From assembly GCF_019649055.1 (NCBI RefSeq), contig NW_026570232.1, forward strand, positions 1,736,001 to 1,800,000: 64,000 bases of DNA. Direction: 5' to 3'. Positions 10,967-25,011 of this stretch are shown here, in pieces; the stretch's first letter is position 1, and the number at the start of each line of letters is the position of its first letter. The notes beneath the pieces were generated by a model. It had not been told where the DNA came from. It saw only the letters and a program-made list of their open reading frames with translations, and made no database searches. Source of the DNA: Paramacrobiotus metropolitanus. Lineage: Eukaryota > Tardigrada > Eutardigrada > Parachela > Macrobiotidae. The position numbers were made by a program, and so were the translations under genes.

Positions 10967-13900
10967 GGTTTCTCCGCACTGCTGTCTGTCAGCTTATACA
11001 ACGACAACAAACTATAAAAGTAATAATAATTTTTACAGCACAACTCAACAGCGCCGTGTATTACAGAAGCATTAAGCGTTTTAACCGTGGATGTACAATA
11101 TGGCGCATTTCGTCAGTGTTCGCCGATATAAACGTGAAATACAACTTATCGGACTTCCGGTCGGCCAAAGGCCCATCGAAATTCCTGCAAATTAGTATCG
11201 TTTTTCCATCGAAGCACAACATGCAGTGTTGTGATCGTATCGAGACCTTTTAATTACTACTGAGTAGTACTACAGTTAATTACGCCCAAAGAATGAGCCA
11301 GCTGTTTTACATCGTAGTTTACGTACAGAGTAATGCAATGTTCTGCGCCTGATTTTTCAGCGCAGTTATACCGATTAGAAAAATGCAGTTCTTGCAAATA
11401 TTATTAATTTTAGTACGAGTATGCAAACATTTTCAGTATTTGAATGTCAAACTTTTATTGATTTTCACTCAGGCAAGGCGCTAAAGGTTTAGTTAAGTTT
11501 TTAATGCGAACAAGCTAGAATATTACAAAAAATTAAATTCAGAATAATAATATGTCTTCTGGCAAATAAGAATTGCGTTATGGATAGTCTGAGAATTGTC
11601 GTTGGTAAACAGCGAACATAATCCGCGTGTAGTATCATTTGCTGCCGTCTAGATGTAGAGCCATTTGAGCTCATTAAAGATGCATTACATGACCGCGGCA
11701 GTCGATCGTATTGCTGGCAAATGCAATATACTCGCATATCGCGTAAAGGCCATCAGCGTAATCATCGCGCGGGACATGGATATGCGGACGTAATCCACAT
11801 TGTATACATAATCATCAATATCATCATCATCATATCTGGCCATGCAGAATACTGACCAGCGTCCGCTCCGTTCGCCGGTTGTGCACCATGTACAGAAACT
11901 GGCCTTTTAGCTTTTAATGAGCGACAGCAAGTGTGCAATATGGAGCACGACACTGGATTGTGTCATGTGTGTCAATATTCCCCTAACACCCGCCGCTCCG
12001 GCTCGCACTCGGAATGCGCTCATTAATCATCGACTCCAGCATATTTTCGCCCCGCTGGAATGTGCGCTGCTGAATGATGTGCTTATTATTCTGCACTGGT
12101 CAACCGCCAATTGCCGGTGTTTTTCCACACTTTCAGTCAAACGAATTTAGTAGTGCGGTATGGAGTCTCGACATAAACAAGGCGGTTGTGAAATAAAAAT
12201 TAGTAAAACTATTTCCGGTCTTTTTTGCGTGTGCTGTATTTGCACTGCTTTATAATTTCATTATCAAAGGCAGCAACTGTCGAAGAGAACAAGCGACGAA
12301 CGGAGAATCCTTTGTACATGTACTTTAATTTTTTTGCGAACTTGATTTTGGTTTGGCTTTTACGTGTATTTATAAATGAGCTTATGCCGTGGGATTGTAG
12401 CATAAGCTGTGACCTTTTTCCCTTCCCTTTCCCTTTCCATTTCTAGATCTGGCTTTTAAATCCGGATGGCATGTTATGTTATACATTAAAACGAATAAAC
12501 GCAAAATCAACAATGCAGCGGGAATTGTGTCAGTGGCGGAAATGTCTCAGAATTTATAATCCCTATAAAGGATCCGCGCCCAGTATGCACGTGGCATAGC
12601 GGAACGTTTCACATGTGAAAGATGTGCCTGGACACTCGTCATTATTCATAAATTATAGGCCTGTGATTAAAGTGGCCACACTTAAACTTTCTTCCGGCTC
12701 AGGAGTAATTTTCAAGTGGATGAAAGCCCGACCGCGCACACACACGCATCATCCAGTGGATGTGCAGGCCCCGTGTTAAATCCCCAATATTGACGTTCGC
12801 GTCGCGATGAGACGCTGTATCAACAGAGCGTCGGCAATATGGCCGGATCAGACCCGTGCAAATAGGCCTGTGAAATTGGCCCCGGCTGGCTTAATGACTC
12901 GCGCGGATCGTTAAAATAAATATCATTACGTATCAGCCGATATACATGCTCATAAGCCCGTCATGTTTACATGTCCGCGGTTGACTCAACGTACGCGGGG
13001 ATTTGTGGTCGGCGGTCCGCTGCAACGGAAAATAATTTCAGCGGACTCGCGCTAACACTGGCGACACTGCACCCGCCCAGCGACGGCGTGCATCTACTGT
13101 ACCCTTAGAATGATTAACTTGCCGTTTCCCTGATTTTTTATGGTTAACACCAAGTACAGCATCATACATGATTTAGATTTTGTACGTCGATATTAAAGAC
13201 GTCCATTTAAGTTGGGAATCAGGAACGCATTCATATCATTGTCTTCCTTTAAGTTTGCATACTGTACGCTTGTAATAAATTTTCGCTGGAGGATACCATT
13301 CGTGGTTCATTGAGATCGACCCGGTTCAAGCGCAAACATCAACAACGTACAGTTCGGTTAACATCAGCCAATCAACGCGACCGAGTCAAATCAGCATGTT
13401 GTTTTACATTTGTGGACATCGGTCTTAATCGAAATCGTGCGTGACTGCACTGTGTGGCATGCAAAAATTGCCAGCGACAAGCGTTTGATTACAACTGGCA
13501 TGAATGATCAAGTGTCATGATGGGCCAGAGTGATGATTTTTACCTGCAGGGGAAAACAGCCATCCAAGACTGGTTTCCAATATATTTTATCGATTTCAGA
13601 TTGAATAACAGATTACTCTCTGATGTCGCCCAAAAATACTGCACTTGAAAGTCATTTATAGTAATACTGTCTTCCTTGACCTTTCGTACTAATTTTATAA
13701 TTTTCTGTAGGTGTTGTGCGCTACACGTTGTATGTTTTCGGTTTTTGCAAAAGTAGGAGCAATTTTGTTCAGCCTTTAATGAGAAACCAATAACAAACCG
13801 GGATAATGCATAATACCGAGGATAGTGTTAACAAAATACAGCCGCATATACCAGTCATACGTCATTCATTATTCCATTTCAATTTACATGCGCATTACAA

Positions 13901-14005
13901 CCATACATTATTATTATCGTACAGGAAAATGAGAAATACATAGCATAATACTGTTTTTCTCTTACAAATTATGCCGATTGCAGTTATGGAAAACCATCTT
14001 TAATT
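10967..14005. other. Intergenic DNA downstream of the Iroquois gene, no gene seen
   Basis: About 3 kb without a supported exon. The part 12560-13090 is noticeably richer in GC than its surroundings and has no long open frame; a regulatory role is possible but unproven. A run of cat trinucleotides lies at 11815-11835. Confidence 0.45.
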
Positions 14006-17000
14006 TCAAACGCTTGGTGATAAAGGTCGCGAGTCAGAGGAATCAGATTTTCTCCGTTTGGCGCTAGGCTCACTGGAGTTTGGTGGAGAGTTTTCCAGTC
14101 GTTCCGTCAATTTTGTGCTGTCAGAGTTGGATAAGTTGCGTGAGACAGTCACGGATATCAGTTTCTCTGGCTTTTTCACGCTGCTGCCATCCGGACTTTT
14201 CTGCGCCACTCGAACATTTTCTACAACATTAGCCAATATTAATTTTATTCACAAAGTTAAAATTTGTTTTACTGCATGCCCAAAAACAGCAATGGCAGTT
14301 TCCATCAATGTTCGCATTATGTTATTTTATGGCTGTTTACACATTAGTCAGTTTAACGACTATTATTCAAATCCCAAAACTTTATTTACAAACTGGTATA
14401 AGTGAATAACCTTTAGGATATCAAGCCGGTTGGCGTTGCATTGAAGGAGGCCTCTTACTGTAATTTTATTAGTGGAATACAATTTACGATAATAAACTTA
14501 GTCAGTCATCATTTGACGCATTTACAAGCAGTGCAGGATATTGATAATATTTCCATCAAAGCCGTAAAAAGACCCATCAATTCCCGGCTGGTTATCTGTG
14601 CACACAAAGCGATAACTGCTGAATGATGCGGCATTGTCGAGGGAATTCCCTTTGCAGCCACACTGCCACAATCTGCCAATCATCGCGCGCTCTGGCCATT
14701 CACTTAATTCCTTAAAAAGGATCATCACCCTTTCCGCACTTTTCATAACGCACTTTTCACGAAATTCCTCAAAGGCGCTTTTCATGATCAACTGACATAT
14801 GGCCAACGGGGAAAATATCAAATTTCTCATGAGTTTGTGGCATAACACTCTACTTGGCTATAGCGACAATGAATATTGGCAAATTGTATCAAAGGATAAA
14901 AATAATTTTTCGAGAGAGGTTAAACGAGGTTAAATTTTAGTTTAAGCATGGGGATGTTTACAGTATTACTGCCTGATTTCAAATGCCTGGTTTTATCGCA
15001 TTATATACGCAATTTTAGCAGCTTTACAAATGTAAGTTTAACGGCAACTTATTACAATTTATATTTCATTTTACGGGGCGAAAACTAATAACACAAATAA
15101 GTATAACAATTAACATTCACCTGACGGCGATGTGCGGTGCGTTTTTGTCGGCGGTGCCAGTGCCCCATTAGTCTCCACTCCATCCTCCTTCGACCGGCTG
15201 ACCACATTCTCCCGCTGACCGGCATTAACGGGCAACCGTGGATGGACCATCCCGTTGGCGCCCATCAATCCCGGCGGCATCCTCCCGGGCGCCGAAAAGG
15301 CCGAATTGGGGTTCTGTGTGAAGAAGTTGGCGGCGGCCGCGTGCTGCGCATTCAGTGCACCGGACTGCAGGAGACTGCCGGCCGCGGAGGCAGCAAACAG
15401 CGGCGACCAACCACCCGGATGCGCTCCCGGCGGCAGCATGGGGCCCATGCGCGCTAGGAACGGGTGGCCGGATGGGTGGTGGGGCGGGCCATGCGGAAAG
15501 GGTAGCGGCAGAGGCGGGCCCGGCAGTGCGTCGGGGGGCGGGGCTAATTGGGTCTTATTGGGGCTGGCGTTGCCGGGGCCGGCCATATCGGCCAGCGACC
15601 AGATCCGGGGTTTAGCGGTGTTGACGCTGCCGTTGAGGGTGTTGTTGCCGGTGGCGGCATTTACGCCGTCGACACTCCCGGCCGGAGCGCATCCGGAGGC
15701 CGGCAGTAAAGCGGCTTGGTTGGGCTGTGAATCTGTGCAGCGAGAGAGAAAGAGGGGTTAACGTTGGCTTTATGCGCCGGCACAATTGGGCCGAATTGAG
15801 GCTTAAATGAATGAATTGATCGATGGATGCCAATTGGCATCGGCAGGGGCTATACCGCTACACACATGATGCCGGAATAAAGTGTCCAGCGACAGCGACA
15901 GTGAGAATGTATTCAGCAGTTGCAAAATCCCTGCTGGTCCTTATTTCCAGCTCATCGATCAATAGTCATTAGCGCTATTAAAGTGGCTCGGCTATTATCC
16001 ACGCACTATTAATTCTCAAGTGCCGTACTGCCCCTGTTTCACTCTTTAAACTGGCTTGTGTGCTCAAAAGCGCTCTCATCGCTGCGGCGGCTCACAGCTG
16101 TAACAGTGGCGTATACGTATATAGTTAACTTTTTAATGTGCCCTCCACACTCATCCTCCGCGCTTTACGACGCATGCGCTAATGCCGACAAAGAACACAC
16201 TCAAAATTAATATTGACTGCCAGTAGCGCCCGATTGGCTGCACCGCCGTGTTGAACACGTGATTAAAGTGAAATTACACTGTGTATCGATTCCGGATCAA
16301 ATTTTTATCGCTGCATTGCTAGTTGCTGCTTGAGTATACGCCGCGGCCGGCTTTCATCGGTTGAGCCTATTCTGATTTCGCTTCCCCTGACTAAATTTGG
16401 CCGAACGACCGGAAATGGCAGTCGACAATGAGAGCAACGCGGGACCTGTGTCCCACTGCTGCTAATGAAAGGCATTAAGCAGCGGGAAAGAGGAAATGGG
16501 AACTGTCGAACCAGAACAAATCAAGTGTTAAACACTGCCAATCGCTGACACAACAACCGTAATTGCATCGGCTATAATGAATGCCGGCCGAACGCGGCTA
16601 TTCACCGGCTTTTTGCACGGGATGCATTTGTCGTATAATACATACGTTTTCCTTCTGATGGATGATGCTAACCATTGTGTGACCCGCTGCTAATCTATCA
16701 CATCTTTTATGCAGTTGAAACGTTCAAAAATCAATAAAAAAGGAATCGCTTCAAAACATACTAACAACACTTTTATCAAAATTTTTCAAATAAAAACTAA
16801 AACAGAATCCTAAAAAAATTAAAGTAGCCGAAACATCTGTACGAGGAGGGGGTAAATACACGGGATAGACAGAAAAAACGGCAATAATAAGGGATAACCA
16901 TTCACGTGTTGTGCAACACTGCCAGCCACCAAGTGAAGGCAGTTCGGTGACACAGTGCACAACAGCCGTTGAGACTACTGTCTCGAGCTGTTTCTCCGTA

Positions 17001-17916
17001 GACTTCTATGTTAAACTTAACCACCTTCGTCTTGCACATTTCAGAACTAATCCGCGCAATCGATAGCTCAAAAGAACAGGAAAAAATTTACAAGATTTTT
17101 GATACCAAAGCCTCGCCACTTATTAAAACTGAGGCAAGATTGAGCCATTTGAGTTTCTCGTAGACTATTAAAGCATAGGAGTTGGATGGTTTGCTTCCAC
17201 GGAGCTCCTATGCTTTTGTCTATGGGAAACGTAATTTAACTATAACTTGTCGTGTTTCTCATAGATCACGGCTTGCGTGGTATCGAAAATCTCTTGTTAA
17301 TTAATTTCTTGATTCTAATTAGAGATATCAATTTGGTTTGATTGTGAAATGTCCAAGTATGTGTTGAATGAATAGTAACAGGATTCCTCACGTGAAGGTG
17401 GTCATCTGAAGTGTGGCGTTGTGACTTGCATCTTGTCTCTCTTGCGTGGCGTGGCCGCGCTTGTCAATCAACACTGACAAAAATGGTTGATCCGTTTACT
17501 ATGCCGATTTCTATCTATCCCAATATATCCCTATGTAAAAGTAATGCAAACGGAATTTCGAATGGCAGCACAACTCTTGTTATTAGCGTAAAAGATGACC
17601 TTTCAAAGGTGTCTCTAGCATGGGAGATTGCCTGACGTGGATTCGCTTGATCTGATCCGTTATCATCAGATGTGGAGGGCTGATTTCGGACAGTGAGCCG
17701 TCATCCTTGTCGATGGCCAGGAACTCGTCCCCGCTCTCGTTGCCGTCGTTCTCCCCGTCCGACTTGTCGTCGTCCTCGCAGCCGCGATTCCGCGGCGACC
17801 AGGTCATCTTGTTCTCTTTCTTCAGCCGCCGGCGGGCGTTGGCGAACCACGTGGACACCTGCGTTAAGGTCATCTTCGTCATGATGGCCAGCATGATCTT
17901 CTCGCCCTTGGTCGGG
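14006..17916 (-). CDS. Irx: Iroquois-class TALE homeobox transcription factor, 3' three exons
   Basis: This is a DNA-binding developmental regulator. Exons in transcript order: 17916-17600, 15732-15121 and 14220-14006 (TGA at 14006-14008); phases agree, giving 380 residues. The first exon shown holds the last part of the homeodomain: [20 protein letters not shown], then [18 protein letters not shown], the near-invariant TALE/Iroquois helix 3 with its Ala at position 50. An acidic run ([13 protein letters not shown]) follows. The second exon carries the Iroquois hallmark KPRIWSLAD and a Pro/Ala/His-rich segment; the last is Ser-rich with a basic patch (AKRRKSD). The part encoding the homeodomain N-terminus and helices 1-2 (expected to end HRKNPY) must lie on an exon further right that I could not find. 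An oddity at the acceptor is described in the findings. Confidence 0.9.
17161..17222. repeat. Inverted repeat (hairpin) in an Irx intron
   Basis: Perfect 12-bp arms aaagcataggag (17170-17181) and ctcctatgcttt (17205-17216) are separated by 23 nt. They are extended by tagac/gtcta at the outer ends with a bulge. It could fold as DNA or RNA. No transposon ends were recognised. Confidence 0.75.
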
Positions 17917-20900
17917 CTGCAGAGGATTCTTGCGGTGCGGGTCTAAACAACCAACTGCTTCATGCTGACTGGATTTCGCTGGGTGGAGTTCTGTCGCCCC
18001 GGTAACCGGTGGTCCCATTATTGTAATTCCAGCCGAAACCGGAATTCTTCCGTCCGTGCCCGAATTCCCAGTGCGAAAAGTGTGTGATGATTGCTATCTG
18101 TTGTGCATTGGTCAATGAGCTGTCTAATGTCTACAACTGTTCTGCGCTTCCCAAACTCAACGGGACACTGCGTCTCCGCTCATTGTGTCCGCTGCCATAA
18201 ATCAAGGTCTGCTTAGTTAGCTAATCAGCCCGTCCGCTTATCGCTTTAATTGACCACTTGCTCTCTCGCCGATTCCGCAGCGTCTGCCGTCTCCATTCCT
18301 GATCGGCAGCAGCGCCGCAGACGGTGCTGCATGGGCCAATTATCTTTGTAAGTTTACTGATTCCCTCGCGATAACCAACCGGCTCCGTCGACGCAGCAGC
18401 CGCGCTAACGCATAATGGAGCGAAATGGACTGCTGCCACATCTAAGGTCATCGCCGGACCGACAGGACACGATGGTGGATATTGACAAGATAAATGAAAA
18501 TTATCTTTTATCTTGACGTTTGCATGGCTCTCGAAATGATGCTGGCCGCTCGGGACAAGACCAACGCTGTCCTGTCCGTCCACAGTTTATGCCGGCATAT
18601 GGATGCATGCCGAGCGATCAGCGCTGGCGTCTGCATCCGACTACCTTATCGTGCGGCGATCTGCTGTAGGAAATTTAATAAAAATGCGACCCGATGAAAA
18701 TCTCTGTTTGTGTTATACATTTGTTCGACAAGAACGGAACGCTTGTCACCGAGCAGTGGTAATGAAAAGGTTCAGTCACCTTTGCAGCAAATCACAGTGT
18801 GATGGAAATTAATTACCGGTTAGGCAAGTAGTTGTTTCGGCAGCCTGGTTGGTTGAAACTCGTAGGTGCTGTGTATGTGCATGTTGACATGTTTGTGTCT
18901 TGTCAGCGCATTGTTCGGCGCTAAATGTAGGTTGGACTGAAGTCGTATTTGACAAGAAAATAACAATCCAGAGGGCGAACACTGTTACACTCGTCAGTAG
19001 ATTAACGGTGAATGGCGCATTCTAAACAGCATGGCGCTGATGGAAAAAAGCCGAGGACAGAGTAGAGAGTGTAAAAACGAGAGTGTCAGACTCGTTAATG
19101 GCATCCCATAGACACACAGGGCCATATGCATTTGTCCAATAATGCCAAAGTGCTGTTTTGTAATTCACACACACACTGCCGGGGCCAAAAGAGAGCGCCG
19201 GCCGTCAGCCGGGGCCAAATCTCAAGACAGTTCAATGAGGGGCTTTTTTCTCGCGACGGCAGTGTGCAGTGTGCGCCATACAAATGTTGATGGATAGTTG
19301 GACAGATCGCGCGGCGGATTGAATATTTTGGCTGCCAAGTGTGTATACCATAATATGCACTCGTTTTCTCTTATCCACAACGCGCGCCGCTCGTTACAGC
19401 ACGCCATCGATCGGGCCAGTGATGTGGCACTCACTACTGCTAACCGAGTACTTGCGTGTACATCGCGATAACATTGCGTGGTATGTTATGAGATTAAGAA
19501 GATCTGCCATTTGCAAGATACTTTCACTACGCGTCACTCGTTTCCGCCGCGGAACCTGTTCGGCTGCTTGGCAATGCAGTGACCTTTAGTGCATAACATT
19601 TTTCTCTGATTAGCTTTGCGCTTGATGCGTCCGTTAAGTGATCTACGCGCTCTGCACCGCAGCTGACATGGTTGCCTACTTACACCGGCGATATTATGTG
19701 CGAAAACAGCCCTAAAAATATTTGTTTGACACCGACACATCATTGTCGAGATAGTTTATCATGTATCCGAACAATGAGTTAGCAGTCATAAAAGCACTAT
19801 GGAATTTAATGTTGATGCTTATTGCTTACGATCGCAGCAGTATTTAGCCTTCGGTTTACATTTCTGACCGGCAACGCTATGAATACGATCGCGACTGTTA
19901 TTGAGTCGATGAGTACGAGATAAAAGATGCGTTTCACTATGGAAGAAATATGACCTGTCATCAATCGAGACACATTACTTCGCTATTATGCACTGTGCAA
20001 TTATATTCAGCAGACAGAAATATTTTGGAAAACTAGTCATACTATATTTATTTTTGTTTTCGAGATTAATATGTTGCTACAAAACGATTTTAAGAATGGC
20101 TTACTTGAGTAACTGACAATCCAGGATAATTAAGTCCAAATTGAGGGAATGCCGACATGATGAATCACACTTGATTGTATTCTGCAAGAACAACAAGCAG
20201 TTTATAAAAACGCTAATGAAGGGTATTAAATAAGCATTGCGACGCAAGCCGGTCTACTTAATCGCGCATTATCAAGCGGTCGGCTTGATACTTTTCACTA
20301 CACACACGTACACGTTGGCTACAATGGCATCGTTTTGTGTATCTGTGCGGCGTTTGAACATGCGCAATTTGTTACGTTTACCGCCTGAAACAATGTTATT
20401 TCTGGGTGTATTGTTAGCATAGATATTAGTACACTGAAGTCAAACAAGTGCTTATCTTGTATTGGGGTATGTCAACATGAAGCGGTGGAGAAATTTTCTT
20501 TTCTTACATTGCCAGTGCACGGTGTCAATGATAACATGCCATACGACATTGCTGCAAGTTTATTGATTTCGCGGCGACGGCGGCGCAAGCAAAACCGCGT
20601 CGCGCGCTGACGAGAAAGCGAATCGAGAGAACTGCGCGCTGATGATGATGCTGGAATGTGCAGTGAGCGGTATATACACTGTATGTTTAATAATATTGCA
20701 TTACCGATATTTAAATATATAGACCTCTTCTTTCGCTTGTTGTACATGAGACACCAACGCACCGGATTAACCGCATAAGTTGGAAAAATGTAAACTTTGC
20801 TCACATTCCTAATCAGATACTTGACTGTTTAATTTTCCCTCAACCTAATCGAATATTATGCAAATACCAAGCAAAAATTCCCTGGTAAAACAGTTTGCAG

Positions 20901-23900
20901 TATAAACACCTTCGCATAATGTGATAAAAGATAAAACGTCGAATAAACATTCCAATGTGATGCTACAAATATTGCGCTTATACCTACACAACACAAGTCG
21001 GTTATAACTGGTAAGATAAAAAAAATATGGCAGGAGTACTTTTTATTGTCCATAGAGATCACTTATCGCCTAGTTCAGCCGAATTTCTTAAACGCGTAAA
21101 AGTGCCATAAAGGTCTAAAATGTAGTAAAATGCTGAAAAAGCACAAAATGTTCGTACGTGCACCTACTTATGAAGCGCGTATATGGCTGATGTAAAACGG
21201 TTGAAAGGAAAGATAATTTGTCAACATGTTCAAATGCCGAGTAACTCTATTTTTACACCGGTTAACTCCGTTTATCATCGAATCTTCTTGGCAAGATGTT
21301 ATGTTTGCCGACATGACGTTAACACGGTGTGATAGGTGAAGTGGCTGGACTACTACACGGAGTACACGCACAACACCAGGTATAACGTTGTACACCTAAC
21401 GACCTTGCTTTGAGGACTTTTATTGATTTCCTCCCAAACTGCAGCTTACGCTTTCCGATTAACCGGCAAAATGCGCGGCCCCGAAGATGTGCACATTTTC
21501 CCAAGCACTTATTCAACATTTACCTAGATGACGACAGCACGGATATGGCGAAGCGCTTATGCTGATGACAAATCGCTTCCGCCACCGCGCGGATACCGTG
21601 GTATAATGTCGAATATTTGCATATGCAAAGATTCGCTCAACGGGAGCGCAAACGGGCATTTTGTGTGATTGTTGCAGCCGGAGAATGCTAATTGAATGAT
21701 CAGAACCCATTGGAGTTGGTAGTTAACGGGCCGGTAATTAATCAGTGGCTAATTCGCTATATGACATGCCTCATTGTTCTCTGATAACTCATTGCTCACA
21801 CTGGTACACGCTTTAATGCGACCGTTAATGACCTGCAAACAATCGCCGCTACCACAAGCTAATTGTAATTTATCTCAAGGAAGTCTTTTGCTCGCTACCG
21901 GCATTATGAGTTTCCCTTCCGATTAACTCGGTAATTCTATCAACATCGAAACGTTAAAAAAATCATGTACTGTCACTATCATTCTAATTGCATAAATTTT
22001 GATTGACCATCCATTAAGCGCACTGCGTAACTGTACGTAGCTGCAAATAGCTAACCGGCAAATGTAACCCATTCCACATAAAAGGAATTTACAACAGTGC
22101 ATTTGTTTAGCGTTCAACCGGTGCATTTGTGTTTTGCCCAATACGAAAGTCATTATTTGTGTTACTGCCAGTGTTCTACTACAAAAATTACAATAATAAT
22201 GATGAAACATTCGAAAGTATCCGCTACTAAACAAATAAGAGCTTGGGAATTTTTTGTTGAATTAAAATACAAATGACTAGTTAGTAGTACATTCGGAAAA
22301 GGGAATGCACATTACTTATATCGGCGGCATATGTTTCACTTTTGAGTACGTTTAGAAACCTACTTTATCATATAAGTAGGATCATCTAGTGCATTTCAGA
22401 GAAACACGAGAGCAGCTACACTGTGAAATGAGCAATGTGGAAATTGACAGTTGTTGAGCATCCACTTGCGCATTGCGGATATTCAATCATCTGGCCATTT
22501 CATATCATCATTGCGAGAGCTCATTCTCCAGCTCATCTCATTCCATTTCGGAATCTATTAAAAAAGCGCCACTACAGTCTCAAAGGGTCAAATGAAATGC
22601 ATATCACACACACGGGCTGTCATAACGCAACGGATATTATATATCAGTATAAATGCATAGAATACATTCGTCTCATGGCACTGCGCATGATCACTCTGCC
22701 TGTATGCGTTTGCTGTATGCTTGCATCAAATAAAGCGGCCACAAACGCGCGTCGCAGCGTAATTAGTTCCGTCACAGCCTACTACATGCATAATTGTGAC
22801 ACTATCCAAACTAATGCCATTCCGTATGTGCATTTCATCTGCTCATCGTCAAAATCGCAATACACACTGTCGGCAAATTATGCCATTTCACTGCCCTGTG
22901 TTTCCGCTCAGATTTCGTTGTCTGTTGTGAGCTGGAAAATTCAGTTCAGTGCATTTTGCGCCTATACAATTCATTCCTTCGACGGAAAGCCTCCCAGCGA
23001 TTACGGGCTGCCACAAATAAAGATATAATTTATGTATCTCTCTACCTAGCTGCGCGTAATTCACATAATTTGCAGAAATCGCTTCGGGAATAATTTTTTT
23101 TTGACAATCCATTTTGTAAATATATGGTAAATTCATGTAAGTATACTTTACTTCAACACATACACTCATGCATAAATTAATTATCAGCCTGGAGCGTGTG
23201 TAAATTCAAAGCACAATTATGCAATAAAATCATTTCTCGCAAAACTGCACATTTGTATTATGGTATTACATAGACCGGTATACTGTAACACTGGAACTGT
23301 AACCTTTAGGCTAGTGAACCACAATTTCTAGTTACATCTTTCAGGGTCAAATAGTAGCACACACATATTGCGGGTGGTCGGAGAAAATCACCATGATTAT
23401 GTGTACATAAGCCTCATCGTCAGGGCTATGCGCGCAGTGACAAATCAATTATTATCGGCTTATAACTGCCTTGGAACAATCAAATACGGCAATAATTTTG
23501 TGGTTAATTTATGGTATCACCGCGGCACCGAAGAGGATGCTAGTGCTCGGAGGCACAAGAGCGCGGCGTACTGTATCGAGAGTGTGCACTATCCACACAC
23601 ACAGGGTCGTAAAGCCTCAACGCGGCCGCCACTTGACAACACTGCATTTTGTTTCTGTGCCCTTACACACATGTAATGCAGCGCCGTCGACGGATCCATC
23701 TCAAAAATTTATTGTTACGAAATTAGCGTAATTTGTGAAAGTTGTACGTCTGTGGATGGTGGTCTGGCGACGATTTCGCGCAATGTTATGCGCAGACCAA
23801 GAGAACTGTCTCATTTAATATTCGGTTACGGATTTGATACAACCAATATCACTACCATCTAACGCTATATTGGGCGTCGATGGCATTTCTCTAACTGGCC

Positions 23901-25011
23901 ACCCATGAAAATATTATTGTTGCTGACTCGCTACAGCCAAGAAATTAAGGACAGTTACACGTTGACATCGCGTTAAAATTTATATAAATACACATGCTGA
24001 TAACTACATAACTAAAATTCGTCACATAATTCACGAATAGATTAATGTCGAAAACTTTAGATTACGCGAAAACATACAATAAATGGAACTTCCTTGTTTG
24101 CGTTAAGTCGTTAAATTCTCAAAAACCAAGCGGTTTGAAATTAAAATTAAATATGCCCGCTAGTACCTAACGATACACTCAAAAAACGCATGAGACGGCC
24201 ATTCGAAAACATGTAGTAACTCACCGACTTGGTATCCAAAAGATACTAATTAGGAACGTGGAGTTGTGATAAAGCGTCAACAGGATGTCGTACAGGCTTC
24301 GTCAACATCCTCCGTAGTAAGCCAAAGAGGGAGCGGGTTCGCGGCAGACAAATAGAGGTCACGACGCGCTGTTATAGGGAAACGGAGCGGAAGTGATTGA
24401 GGGACCTGTTCGAGGCCGTGCGCGAGAGAGAGCCACGGTAAGCCGGATTTGTATGCGTTGCTTGTAGTTTGATAGTGGAATTTGTGTGTACTGCGATGTC
24501 GCGATGCTTGTCGAAGGGGTGATTCGGACGTGTAGAACAGCATGTAGAACACGAGAACGTACAATGTCTATCGCGTTAAGAAGCCAAAGACAGACTTGAC
24601 GGTAATTTGTCGCGATGCTTGGCGTACATGCGGCCCCTGATACGCACTGACAAGAGCCTGTGTATTACACGCCATGTAATGCATTATCGGGGCCAATATT
24701 GGCAAGAGCGGACGAATGGGCGCCGCTCGTTGTACAAGGCATACCACCAGATTGGCCCGATAAGGCCGGCACTGCCACACTCCAATGTAGTTTGTACTTG
24801 TGTTGCTACAACCATTTTGGCATTATCCAGTTCCCTGTTAGTGGGTCTTGTAAACGCTAATACCCATTGCTGTTAGTACACGGCTGTACACTGTGAAACG
24901 ACGTGTTCGACATGCCCGATACAAGACATACAACTGGGGCGGAGCGTGTCGAGAGCCTGACAAATGAGGACAAGAGCGCCGGATTAAGCCGTGCAATACG
25001 TGATTAATATT
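17917..25011. other. Gene-poor DNA: likely Irx intron and/or upstream region
   Basis: About 7 kb with no supported exon on either strand. The Irx gene must continue upstream (to the right) because half of the homeobox is missing, so some of this is probably intron. The longest open frame, 22435-23028 on the plus strand (197 codons from ATG), has no recognisable motif and odd composition, and I do not call it a gene. Confidence 0.5.

Noticed and set aside
15137-15761. Long plus-strand frames opposite the Irx middle exon
   Set aside because: Mirror images of GC-rich coding sequence; the minus strand carries the Iroquois KPRIWSLAD motif and agreeing splice phases.
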